A stretch of DNA of 64,000 nucleotides. Source: Streptomyces sp. NBC_00775. GTDB lineage: Bacteria > Actinomycetota > Actinomycetes > Streptomycetales > Streptomycetaceae. The notes beneath the pieces are model-generated. The model did not search any database. It worked only from the letters and a program-made list of their open reading frames with translations, and was not told the DNA's origin. This document shows, one piece after another, positions 52,627-61,173 of the stretch (within the stretch, counting starts at the first letter, position 1; each line of letters starts with the position of its first letter). The stretch lies in assembly GCF_036347135.1 (NCBI RefSeq), contig NZ_CP108938.1, positions 9,548,001 to 9,612,000 of the forward strand. Reading direction: 5' to 3'. Both the position numbers and the translations under genes were made by a program.

Positions 52627-53427
52627 ATGACCGCGCCCAGCGCCCTCTCGGGCCCCCACGCCTCCGCCCTCGACCTCGGCGGCCGAACCGCCCTCGTCAC
52701 CGGCGCCGCGGGCGGCATCGGCCGCGCGTGCGCGCTACGGCTCGCCGCCGCCGGAGCCAAGGTGCGAGCGGTCGACCGGGACGCCGCAGGCCTGGACGCG
52801 CTGGCCGAACCGGCCCAGGGTCTCGCGGGCACCGTCGAGCCGCGTGTCCTCGACCTCACCGACCTCGACGCGGCGGAACAGGCCGCCGCGGGCACCGATG
52901 TCCTCGTGAACAACGCCGGGCTGCAACTGGTGCGCCCCATCGAGGAGTTCCCGCCCGACGTCTTCCACACCGTGCTGACCGTGATGCTGGAGGCACCGTT
53001 CCGGCTCATCCGCGGAGCGCTGCCCCATATGTACGGGCAGGGCTGGGGCCGTATCGTCAATGTGTCGTCGGTCCATGGGCTGCGCGCCTCGGCGTTCAAA
53101 TCGGCGTATGTGGCCGCAAAACACGGTCTTGAGGGGCTCTCGAAAACCGCCGCCCTGGAAGGCGCACCCCATGGAGTCACCTCGAACTGTGTGAACCCCG
53201 CCTATGTGCGCACCCCACTGGTCGAGAAGCAGCTCGCCGACCAGGCGCAGGCGCACGGGATTCCGGCGGAGCGCGTGCTGGCCGAGGTGCTGCTGCAGGA
53301 CAGCGCGGTCAAGCGGCTCATCGAGCCGGCGGAGGTCGCGGAGGCGGTGGCCTATCTGTGCGGTCCGCAGGCGGCCTTCATCACCGGTACGTCGCTGGCG
53401 CTGGACGGCGGCTGGACCGCGCACTGA
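52627..53427 (+). CDS. Short-chain dehydrogenase, 3-hydroxybutyrate-dehydrogenase-like
   Basis: 266 residues. TALVTGAAGGIGRACAL cofactor loop (TGxxxGIG), VNNAGLQLVRPIEEF, catalytic Ser in IVNVSSVHG and YVAAKHG (YxxxK). The C-terminal AFITGTSLALDGGWTAH is standard. Length and the PHGVTSNCVNPAYVRTPLVE segment resemble PHB-granule-type 3-hydroxybutyrate dehydrogenases. The Asp in AVDRD after strand 2 favours NAD. Not in an operon with the NUDIX gene. Confidence 0.85.
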   Translation: MTAPSALSGPHASALDLGGRTALVTGAAGGIGRACALRLAAAGAKVRAVDRDAAGLDALAEPAQGLAGTVEPRVLDLTDLDAAEQAAAGTDVLVNNAGLQLVRPIEEFPPDVFHTVLTVMLEAPFRLIRGALPHMYGQGWGRIVNVSSVHGLRASAFKSAYVAAKHGLEGLSKTAALEGAPHGVTSNCVNPAYVRTPLVEKQLADQAQAHGIPAERVLAEVLLQDSAVKRLIEPAEVAEAVAYLCGPQAAFITGTSLALDGGWTAH

Positions 53428-53506
53428 GCCGGAGCCGGTCAGGAGCACGTCATGAGTTGTCCACAGGGGCCCTGGTGCCGGGCCGCCGATGCGTAATCCT
53501 GTGAGC

Positions 53507-55432
53507 ATGTCCCGCGATCACGTGCAATCCGCCGAGCGCTCCGCCGACAGCGCCGAGGCGCCGTTTCTGGAACTCCTGGCCAGAGGCGCGTCCGCCGACG
53601 CGTACGAGCAGCCGGTGCTCCTCGCCCGCGCCGAGGGCCGTCCGCCCGAGCGCATCGCCGCGCTCGAACAGGCCAAGCTGCTGGCCCTGCGTGTGCGCTC
53701 GGAGATAGAGGGCCGGCGCCGCCGTGAGGCCGAGCTCTCCGCGCTGTTCGAGACCGCGCACGACCTGGCGGGCCTGCGCGACCTCGATGCCGTACTCCGG
53801 GCGATCGTGCAGCGGGCCCGGTCACTGCTGGGCACGGACGTCGCGTATCTGAGCCTGAACGACGCGGCCAGGGGCGACACCTACATGAGGGTCACCGAGG
53901 GTTCGGTGGCCGCACGCTTCCAGCAGCTGCGGCTCGGCATGGGGGAGGGACTGGGCGGACTCGTCGCGCAGACCGCCCGCCCGTATGTCACCGACGACTA
54001 CTTCAAGGACGAGCGTTTCCAGCACACCGGGGCCATCGACGCGGGCGTACGGGACGAAGGGCTCGTCGCGATTCTCGGCGTGCCGTTGATGATCGGGCCG
54101 CAGGTCATCGGGGTGCTGTTCGCGGCGGACCGGCGCGCGCGGGTCTTCGAGCGGGAGCAGATCGCCCTCCTCGGCTCGTTCGCGGCCCTGGCCGCAGCGG
54201 CGATCGACACGGCGAACTGGCTCACGGAGACCCGTTCCGCCCTCGACCGTCTGGGCCGCGCCAACGAGATCATCCGGGACCGCAGCTCAGTGATCGAGCG
54301 CGCGTCGGACGTCCACGACCGGCTCGCCGAACTCGTGCTGCGCGGCGGCGGGGTCCACGACGTGGCCGCCGCCGTGTCCGAAGTCCTCGACGGCACCGTC
54401 GAGTTCGCCGAGACGGGCGACGCACCGACCGCCGCTCTGGAGGCATCCCGCGCCGAGGGCCACGCCGTGCGGCACGGGGACGACTGGGTCGCCGCCGTGG
54501 CGGCCGGCGGCGAACTGCTCGGCACACTGATGCTGCGCGGGCATCCGGGCCTCGACCCCGTCGACCAGCGCACCCTGGAACGCGCCGCGATGGTCACATC
54601 ACTGCTCCTGCTCGCCAGACGCTCCGCCTCTGAGGCCGAACAGCGGGTCCGCGGCGAGCTGTTGGACGACCTGCTGGACGCCCGCGACCGCGATCCGCGT
54701 CTGCTGCGCGAGCGGGCCGCCCGCCTGCACGCCGATCTCGACGGTCCCCATGTGGTGCTGGCCGCCCGGCTCGACGCCACAGCCGCCGATGCCGACCAGG
54801 AGGCCGCCGCCCGCAGACGCCTGTGGTCCGCCGCCTCCCATCTCGCCACCACCCGGCACGGGCTGGCCGCGGCCCGCGAGGGCGGCACCGTCCTGCTGCT
54901 CCCCCTCGGCCCCGGCGACACCGCGACGACCCTGGCCCGCCGTACGGCCAGGGACCTCGGCACCGCCGTGCGTGAGGGGGTCACCGTCGGCGCCTCCGCG
55001 CCCGTCGAGCAGCTCGCCGCCCGCCCGGACGCCGTGGTCGCGGCGTACGCGGAGGGGCAGCGCTGCCTGGAAGCCCTGCGTCTGCTCGGCCGGGCCGGAG
55101 ACGGCGCCGCCGCCGAGGACTTCGGGTTTCTGGGGCTCCTGCTCGCCGGCGACCGGGACATCTCCGGCTTCGTCGACCGCACCATCGGCCGGGTGGTGAC
55201 GTACGACGAGCGGCGGGGCACCGATCTGCTGCGCACCCTCGACGCGTACTTCGCGTGCGGCATGAGTCCGGCGCGCACGAAGGACGACCTGCATGTGCAT
55301 GTGAACACGGTCGCGCAGCGGCTGGAGCGGGTGGGGCGGCTGCTCGGGGACGACTGGCAGAGCCCGGCCCGCGTGCTGGAGATCCAACTCGCCCTACGGC
55401 TGTACCGGTTGTCGTCCGCAGCTCCGCACTGA
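53507..55432 (+). CDS. GAF-domain PucR-type transcriptional regulator
   Basis: 641 residues from the ATG at 53507. N-terminal helical region, GAF domain about residues 70-235 (TDVAYLSLNDAARGDTYMRV, GVLFAADRRARVFEREQ), a second sensor-like region, and a C-terminal PucR HTH (TLDAYFACGMSPARTKDDLH, NTVAQRLERVGRLLG). Such regulators answer to small molecules and often control nearby transport or catabolic genes. The SDR lies 80 bp upstream on the same strand and an MHS transporter is convergent. Ends in an 18-bp hairpin. Confidence 0.86.
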   Translation: MSRDHVQSAERSADSAEAPFLELLARGASADAYEQPVLLARAEGRPPERIAALEQAKLLALRVRSEIEGRRRREAELSALFETAHDLAGLRDLDAVLRAIVQRARSLLGTDVAYLSLNDAARGDTYMRVTEGSVAARFQQLRLGMGEGLGGLVAQTARPYVTDDYFKDERFQHTGAIDAGVRDEGLVAILGVPLMIGPQVIGVLFAADRRARVFEREQIALLGSFAALAAAAIDTANWLTETRSALDRLGRANEIIRDRSSVIERASDVHDRLAELVLRGGGVHDVAAAVSEVLDGTVEFAETGDAPTAALEASRAEGHAVRHGDDWVAAVAAGGELLGTLMLRGHPGLDPVDQRTLERAAMVTSLLLLARRSASEAEQRVRGELLDDLLDARDRDPRLLRERAARLHADLDGPHVVLAARLDATAADADQEAAARRRLWSAASHLATTRHGLAAAREGGTVLLLPLGPGDTATTLARRTARDLGTAVREGVTVGASAPVEQLAARPDAVVAAYAEGQRCLEALRLLGRAGDGAAAEDFGFLGLLLAGDRDISGFVDRTIGRVVTYDERRGTDLLRTLDAYFACGMSPARTKDDLHVHVNTVAQRLERVGRLLGDDWQSPARVLEIQLALRLYRLSSAAPH

Positions 55433-55470
55433 CCCCCGTACACGTCAGCCGCGTACGGGGGTCAGTGCGG
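55424..55470. terminator. Bidirectional 18-bp hairpin terminator
   Basis: Arms 55424-55441 and 55453-55470 are perfectly complementary over 18 bp (CCGCACTGACCCCCGTAC and its reverse complement) with an 11-base loop. It includes the stop codon of the PucR gene and sits 17 bp from the convergent MHS stop, so it can serve both strands. No T-run, as is common in Streptomyces. Confidence 0.8.
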
Positions 55471-55486
55471 GCGTGGGGTCGGGGGT

Positions 55487-56872
55487 TCAGGCGGTGCGGG
55501 CGTCCGCCGTCGGGGCAGCCACGGGCCGATCGTCGGTCGGGGCGTCGACCTCGGCCAGGTCGCGGTGCCGTGTCTCCTTGGCGGCCCCCACCGCGATCAG
55601 CGTGACGACGGCCGCCGCGATCACATACAGGGAGATCGGTGTGGAGCTGCCGTAGTCGGACAGCAGGGCGGTCGCGATGAGCGGTGCGGGCGCGCCCGCC
55701 GCGACCGAGGCGAACTGGGCGCCGATCGAGGCACCCGAATAACGCATCCGGGTCGCGAACATCTCGGAGAAGAAGGCGGCCTGGGGCGCGTACATGGCGC
55801 CGTGCAGCACCAGGCCGACGGTGACGGCGAGGACCAGGTTCCCGAAACCCCCGGTGTCGATGAGGGAGAAGAACGGGAACATCCACAGGCCGACTCCGGC
55901 GGCGCCCAGCAGATAGACGGGCCGGCGGCCGATCCGGTCCGAGAGCGCGCCCCACGCCGGAATGACGGCGAAGTGCACGGCGGACGCGATGAGCACCGCG
56001 TTGAGCGCCGTCTGCCTGGAGACGCCGGCCGACGTGGTGGCGTACACGAGGATGAAGGCGGTGATCACGTAGTAGCTGATGTTCTCCGCCATCCGGGCGC
56101 CCATCGCGACCAGCACGTCGCGCCAGTGGTCACGCAGTACGGAGACCAGCGGCAGCTTCTCGGGCTCTTCGGCCCGCGCCCCCTTACGGGCCTCGGCCTG
56201 CGCCAACGCCTGCTTGAAGACCGGCGATTCATCGACAGACAGACGTATCCACAAACCGACGGCCACCAGGACGCCGGAGAGCAGGAACGGGATGCGCCAG
56301 CCCCAGGAGCCGAAGGCGTCGTCCGACAGCGTGGCGGTCAGCAGTGAGAGCACACCGGTGGCCAGGAGCTGCCCCGCGGGCGCCCCGGTCTGCGGCCACG
56401 AGGCCCAGAACCCGCGCCGCCTGGCGTCCCCGTGCTCGGACACCAGCAGGACGGCGCCGCCCCACTCGCCGCCCAGGGCGAAGCCCTGCACCAGACGCAG
56501 CGTGGTGAGCAGCACGGGGGCGGCGGCGCCGACGGTCGCGTGCGTGGGCAGCAGGCCGATGGCGAACGTCGCCCCGCCCATCAGCAGCAGGCTCAGCACC
56601 AGCAGCTTCTTGCGGCCGAGCCGGTCGCCGTAGTGCCCGAACACGAGCGCGCCGAGCGGCCGGGCGGCGAACCCGACCGCGTACGTCAGGAACGACAGCA
56701 GCGTGCCGACGAGCGGGTCGGAGTCCGGGAAGAACAGCTTGTTGAAGACGAGGGCGGCGGCCGAGCCGTAGAGGAAGAAGTCGTACCACTCGATGGTGGT
56801 GCCGATGAGGCTGGCGGCGACGATGCGCTTCAGGTTGTTCGGCGACGGTGGAGCGGGTGCTGCGGAGGCCAT
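55487..56872 (-). CDS. MHS-family MFS transporter
   Basis: 461 residues from the ATG at 56872 (GAGGAAG upstream). Twelve membrane segments. Signature motifs of the metabolite-H+ symporter family: GTTIEWYDFFLYG at the start, GHYGDRLGRKK (loop 2-3), VQGFALGGEWGGAVLLVSEH, and LSDRIGRRPVYL. Members import organic acids, betaines or shikimate. Convergent with the PucR regulator, which may control it. Substrate not deducible. Confidence 0.9.
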   Translation of the reverse strand: MASAAPAPPSPNNLKRIVAASLIGTTIEWYDFFLYGSAAALVFNKLFFPDSDPLVGTLLSFLTYAVGFAARPLGALVFGHYGDRLGRKKLLVLSLLLMGGATFAIGLLPTHATVGAAAPVLLTTLRLVQGFALGGEWGGAVLLVSEHGDARRRGFWASWPQTGAPAGQLLATGVLSLLTATLSDDAFGSWGWRIPFLLSGVLVAVGLWIRLSVDESPVFKQALAQAEARKGARAEEPEKLPLVSVLRDHWRDVLVAMGARMAENISYYVITAFILVYATTSAGVSRQTALNAVLIASAVHFAVIPAWGALSDRIGRRPVYLLGAAGVGLWMFPFFSLIDTGGFGNLVLAVTVGLVLHGAMYAPQAAFFSEMFATRMRYSGASIGAQFASVAAGAPAPLIATALLSDYGSSTPISLYVIAAAVVTLIAVGAAKETRHRDLAEVDAPTDDRPVAAPTADARTA

Positions 56873-57373
56873 GTGCGCCACTTCCTCGTGTGTGGTGGGG
56901 ACGGGTACGTGTCGGAACACCGTAGGAATCCGCACGTCAGGCGCACATGTGGCGGGACAACATACTTCGGGGCCGGAGTGTAAGCGTGGCCTCCACGTCT
57001 GCCTCGCGAAACCCGGACCAGGGGAGGACTAGGGGCTTTACGGGCGGCAGAACCAGCGGTGTCAGAGATGCGAAATTCGGGGTGATTTGACGGCGCGGTG
57101 CTGGCTCCGGTGCTGATTTTGTGCTGACTGAAAGTTCGAGTTCAGACGTGTCGCCCGGTGATGCCGGATGACGACGCACACCATTTCCCCAGTTCAGCTG
57201 GCTAGGGCTCCGCCACCCGGTACCGGCCTGTGTCGGCCCTCTACAGCGCGTCCGTGACCACTCCCGTGACCACGTGACCACCGCGCCGCCGACACGACGA
57301 CGGCCCCGCCTCGGCGACTGCAACGCCGGACGGGGCCTTGATCCGAACCCCTTCGGTACAAGGAGCCCAGACC
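56873..57373. other. 501-bp non-coding stretch with repeats and a hairpin
   Basis: No gene is supported here. It holds three GTGACCAC copies (57254-57261, 57266-57273, 57274-57281) and a two-part hairpin: outer arms 57302-57308 and 57331-57337, inner arms 57312-57316 and 57324-57328. The hairpin stands 37 bp before the ATG of the SpoIIE-like gene and could be a terminator or 5' leader structure. The left half is lower in GC than its surroundings. Confidence 0.5.
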
Positions 57374-58646
57374 ATGCAGGACCGTATCCCAGACGGCCCC
57401 GTGCGCGAGGCGTTCGAGCCGCCCCGATCCCTTCGAGGCGGACGATCTCATCCTTGCGCAGGAACTCGGCTCGCGCGCCGCCGTCGCCATCGACAACGCC
57501 CGGCGCTTCACCCAGCAGCAGCAGACCGCGTTCACCCTGCAAAGCAGCCTTCTGCCCCGGGCGGTCCCGGACCAGCCAGCCGTCGAGGTGGCCCTGCGGT
57601 ACCTGCCGGCCAGCGCGGCCCCGGGCCTGGGCGGCGACTGGTTCGACGTCATTCCCCTGTCCGGGGCTCGGGTCGCCCTCGTCGTCGGCGACGTGGTGGG
57701 ACGCGGCATCCACGCCGCTGCCACGATGGGCCGGCTGCGTACCGCCGTACACACGCTCGCCAGCCTCGACCTGGAACCGGACGAGGTTCTCTCCCGCCTG
57801 GACGACCTGATCACCTTGCTGGCGGCCGAACAGGAAGCATTCGGCGAACGGCCCGTGGGCGAGCAGGTCGTCGGCGCCACCTGCCTGTACGCCGTGTACG
57901 ACCCTGTCTCCCGGCGGTGCTCCGTGGCCCGCGCGGGCCACCCGCCTCCGGTGGTGACCGGTCCGGACGGACAGGCGGCCCTGCTCGACCTGCCCGCAGG
58001 CCCACCTCTCGGCCTGGGCGGCCTGCCGTTCGAGGCCCGGGAGATCGACCTGGCCGCGGGAAGCCTGCTGTGCCTGTACACCAACGGAATCATCGGCGAG
58101 CGCAACGTCGACGCAGACATCGGCCTGAGCAAGCTGTGCGCAGCGCTCACCCGCCCTGCGGACGAGCTGGAACGGACATGCCAAGCCGTGGTCGACTCGC
58201 TCGTGCCCGCGCACCCCAGCGACGACATCGCGTTGCTGATCGCCCGCACCCGCATGCTGCCACCGGAGGATGTCGCCTCCTGGCAGCTGACGCTGGAGCC
58301 TCTCGCCGCCGCCCGGGCTCGGGCATTGACCTCGGCCAAGCTGACCGAATGGGGCCTGGAGCACTTGGCGTTCAGCACCGAGTTGATCGCCAGCGAACTG
58401 GTCACCAACGCCTACCGGTACGCCAGTGGCCCTGCGACCCTGCGGCTGATCCGTGAACGGTTTCTGGTGTGCGAGGTCAGCGACACCAGCCACACCGCAC
58501 CACACCTGCGCCGCGCGCGTACCACCGACGAGGGCGGGCGTGGCCTGTTCCTGGTGGCCCAGATGGCCGAACGCTGGGGCACCCGCTACACCCGCGAAGG
58601 CAAAACGGTGTGGACCGAGCAACCACTGGCCGGCACGCTCACCTGA
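57374..58646 (+). pseudogene. SpoIIE phosphatase-HATPase regulator with a 5' frameshift
   Basis: An ATG at 57374 has AAGGAG nine bases before it and begins MQDRIPDGPVREAFEPP. About 48 bp in, the frame is lost: from 57423 the coding frame (PDPFEADDLILAQELGSRAA) has no start until a GTG at 57588, inside the phosphatase domain. Removing one C from the CCCC run at 57422-57425 rejoins them. The rest is intact: end of a GAF domain, SpoIIE core (GGDWFDVI, VGDVVGRGIHAAA, PSDDIALLI) and a C-terminal HATPase (ELVTNAYRYA, GGRGLFLVAQMA). Either a natural frameshift or a sequence error. The GAF domain lacks most of its body even after repair, so the gene may also be truncated. Confidence 0.7.
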
Positions 58647-58792
58647 CCGTCGCAGGCCATCGCGGTCGCCGACTCACACAGCGGCGCGTGTGTCGGCATA
58701 CGGCTGCCGTGGGGCCCGTGCGGGGCCTTGCCCTGGGCGGACTGAGGCGGCGGGAGCGAGGCCGCCTGCCCGGTCCGCCCCCGCCACCTTGG

Positions 58793-60409
58793 TCATTCGG
58801 CTGCGGCGAGCAGACGTGCCTCGCTCTCCTCGTACAGCCGCTGGCTCTCCCGGCTGTCAGCGCCGCGGCGCCGGTGGTCCAGACGGCTGCCCAGCCAGCC
58901 CGCCAGGTAACCGAACGGGATGGAGACCAGTCCGGTGGACTGCATCGGGAACCAGTGGAAGTCGGCGGTCGGGAAGACGGCGGACGGCGTGCCCGAGACG
59001 GCCTTGGAAAAGACCATCAGCACCAGCGCGCAGGCCGCGCCGCCATAGAGGGTGGCGAGCAGGCCGGTGCGCGTGAATCCTCTCCAGAACAGGGAGTAGG
59101 TCAGCGCGGGAGCCACTGCGGATGCCCCGATGCAGACGGCCAGAGTGGTCAGCACGCCGACGTCCCATTTTTGGACCAGGGTGGCGAGCCCGATGGCCAC
59201 GGTTCCCACGGCCACGCTCGTCCACGCCGCCACCATCATCTCCGTACGCGGCTCCGCCTGTCCCTGTCGCGCCGCATGGGCGAACAGGTCGTGGGCGAGC
59301 GACGAGGCCGCGGCCAGGGTCATCCCCGCGACCGAGGACAGCAGAGTGATGAACACCATTCCCGCCACGGCCGAGTAGAGAATCGTCGCACCCGCGGAGG
59401 CGGGGGCCCCGCCGAGCACCTGCGACAGCATGAGCACCGACGTCCTGCCATGCGGGTCGGCCGCGATGATGGACCGCGACCCCACCAGGGCTGCCGCGCC
59501 CGTACCCAAGATGATCACGAGCAGGCAGAAGGTGGTGACCGTGCCGACGGCCCACGACATGGAGCGACGCACGGCCGGTACGTCCTGCGCGGAGAACAGA
59601 CGCATGGTGATGTGGGGCAGGCAGGCCACGCCGAGAACCGCGGTGATCTGGAGACCGACGAAGTCCAGCCGGTCGCCGGCCGAGGTGCCCAACTGAAGGC
59701 CCTGCTGTAGGAAGGCGGGGCCCGTGCCGCTGCCGTGCTGGGCGGCCCTGAGCAGGTCTCCGGGGTTCCAGCCGAAGCGGTGCAGGACCAGGGCGGCGAC
59801 GACGACGCTGGTACCGAGCAGGATGACGATCTTGATCATCTGAAGGAGCGCGGTTCCCCGCATACCGCCGAGCGCCGCGTAAATGATCATCAGGCTGCCG
59901 ACGATGACGATGCATGCCGTCCTGGCTCCCGCCCCGTGCGGGATGTCCAGGATGAAGGTGAGCAGCGACCCGGCCCCGGAGAGCTGGACGACCAGGAAGG
60001 GCAGGGTCGCCGAAAGCGTAACGACGCAGGAAGCGATACGCACGGCCCGCCCGGGCATGGTGCGGGCCAGGACGTCGCCCATGGTGAACCTGCCGGCGTT
60101 GCGCAGAGGTTCGGCCAGCAGGAACATCAGCAGCACCAGGGACAAGGCGGTGCTGACCGTGAGGACATAGCCGTCGTATCCGGCGAGCGCGATGATGCCG
60201 CTGGTACTCAGCACCGTGGCCGCGGAGATGTAGTCGCCCGCAATGGCCAGGCCGTTCTTGAACGGGGTGAGCGAAAGGTAGCCGGTGTAGAAGTTCGTCA
60301 GGTCGTCGCGGTCCGGTCCCGTCATCACGCACATCAGCAGCGTGACGGTGACCAGGGCGGTGAAGAGGACGAGGACGGTGGCCTGCGACCCGGAGTCGAA
60401 GTCGGTCAT
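58793..60409 (-). CDS. Sodium:solute symporter (ActP-like)
   Basis: 538 residues from the ATG at 60409, overlapping the DUF485 stop by 4 bp. About thirteen membrane segments of the SSS family: TGYLSLTPFKNGLAIAGDYI and GYDGYVLTVSTALSLVLL early, ALGGMRGTALLQMIKIVIL, and LPHITMRLFSAQDVPAVRRS. Acetate or other short monocarboxylates are the usual cargo when paired with a DUF485 protein, known from ActP-YjcH. C-terminal tail is charged. Confidence 0.9.
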   Translation of the reverse strand: MTDFDSGSQATVLVLFTALVTVTLLMCVMTGPDRDDLTNFYTGYLSLTPFKNGLAIAGDYISAATVLSTSGIIALAGYDGYVLTVSTALSLVLLMFLLAEPLRNAGRFTMGDVLARTMPGRAVRIASCVVTLSATLPFLVVQLSGAGSLLTFILDIPHGAGARTACIVIVGSLMIIYAALGGMRGTALLQMIKIVILLGTSVVVAALVLHRFGWNPGDLLRAAQHGSGTGPAFLQQGLQLGTSAGDRLDFVGLQITAVLGVACLPHITMRLFSAQDVPAVRRSMSWAVGTVTTFCLLVIILGTGAAALVGSRSIIAADPHGRTSVLMLSQVLGGAPASAGATILYSAVAGMVFITLLSSVAGMTLAAASSLAHDLFAHAARQGQAEPRTEMMVAAWTSVAVGTVAIGLATLVQKWDVGVLTTLAVCIGASAVAPALTYSLFWRGFTRTGLLATLYGGAACALVLMVFSKAVSGTPSAVFPTADFHWFPMQSTGLVSIPFGYLAGWLGSRLDHRRRGADSRESQRLYEESEARLLAAAE

Positions 60410-60903
60410 CTCGCCACCCCCGGGGCCCGGCCGGCCGCCCGCTCCCTGACGGTGCGGGCCAACGGGTCCACCGCGCGTTGTGCGCTGCGCTCGTACGAGA
60501 AGACCGCCGCGAAGGTGACGACGAGCTGAAGGACCCCCAGGGCTATTCCCAGGCTCAGCTCCCCGGTGATCCTGGCCCCCATCAGCCCCGGTGCGTAGCA
60601 GGACAGCACCACGTACACCACGAAGGAGCCGAGCGCGGTGATCGTGGAGACCCGGCGGAGCACCCGGTAGGCCGAGCGAAGGGCGGCGAGGTCGGCGCTG
60701 TGGCGATGCGTCTCGTGCGCGTACGGTTCCTGCCGGGCGGCTTGCCCGTACCAGTCGTACGGAGAGTCGTCGTATCCGGACGGGGTGGGCTCCCGCCCCG
60801 GACCCCGCCCGTACGGCTCGTACCGAGGGGCGTGGCCGTACGGCTCGGTCCGCGGCTGCGGCCATTCCGGCTGCGGGTAATGCTCGTCATCGGGATATGT
60901 CAT
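60406..60903 (-). CDS. DUF485 membrane protein with Tyr/Pro-rich N-terminus
   Basis: 165 residues. The first 65 are Tyr/Pro/Glu/Gly-rich (QPEWPQPRTEPYGHAPRYEP), then the DUF485 core: RSAYRVLRRVSTITALGSFV, YVVLSCYAPGLMG and a second helix (IALGVLQLVVTFAAVF). Its E. coli counterpart YjcH accompanies ActP. Here it is co-translated with the symporter. The long N-terminus is an extra relative to the core family. Confidence 0.85.
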   Translation of the reverse strand: MTYPDDEHYPQPEWPQPRTEPYGHAPRYEPYGRGPGREPTPSGYDDSPYDWYGQAARQEPYAHETHRHSADLAALRSAYRVLRRVSTITALGSFVVYVVLSCYAPGLMGARITGELSLGIALGVLQLVVTFAAVFSYERSAQRAVDPLARTVRERAAGRAPGVAR

Positions 60904-60967
60904 CGCGTGGCCTTCCGATGCGGCTCGGATCCTTGGGGGCGGCTGGTGGAGAAGGGTGTGCGCACAA

Positions 60968-60983
60968 TACCGACTGGTTGGAA
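60968..60983. promoter_or_regulatory. Imperfect TetR-type palindrome O1
   Basis: TACCGACTGGTTGGAA lies 65 bp before the DUF485 start on the divergent side. Five of eight symmetric pairs match. It shares 13 of 16 bases with O2 at 61125. Confidence 0.4.
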
Positions 60984-61124
60984 TGCTGGGCGAGCCTGCG
61001 GGGAGTCACTTTTTGGGCTCGACGTGGCGTCCGGTGGGCGGCGTCCATCGACGGCTCGACGGCCTGTGAACCGTAGACGGGTGACGGGCGGAGCGGCCTG
61101 TGGCGTATATCACGGCAACCGACG

Positions 61125-61140
61125 TACCTACTGGTCGGTA
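61125..61140. promoter_or_regulatory. TetR-type palindrome O2 in the oxidoreductase promoter
   Basis: TACCTACTGGTCGGTA lies 33 bp before the ATG of the MDR gene; six of eight symmetric pairs match. It agrees with the reverse strand of the palindrome next to the TetR gene at 29445 at 13 of 16 positions. Confidence 0.55.
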
Positions 61141-61173
61141 TGGTCAGGGGTAGCCGCAACGACAGGAGGCGCG

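Noticed and set aside
56937..58622. A 561-codon minus-strand frame across the SpoIIE/HATPase gene
   Set aside because: The plus strand carries the catalytic motifs; the minus frame has biased composition and no recognisable fold.
57588..58646. Start at the GTG 57588 for the SpoIIE-like gene
   Set aside because: It would begin inside the phosphatase domain and has no ribosome site; a 5' frameshift explains the data better.
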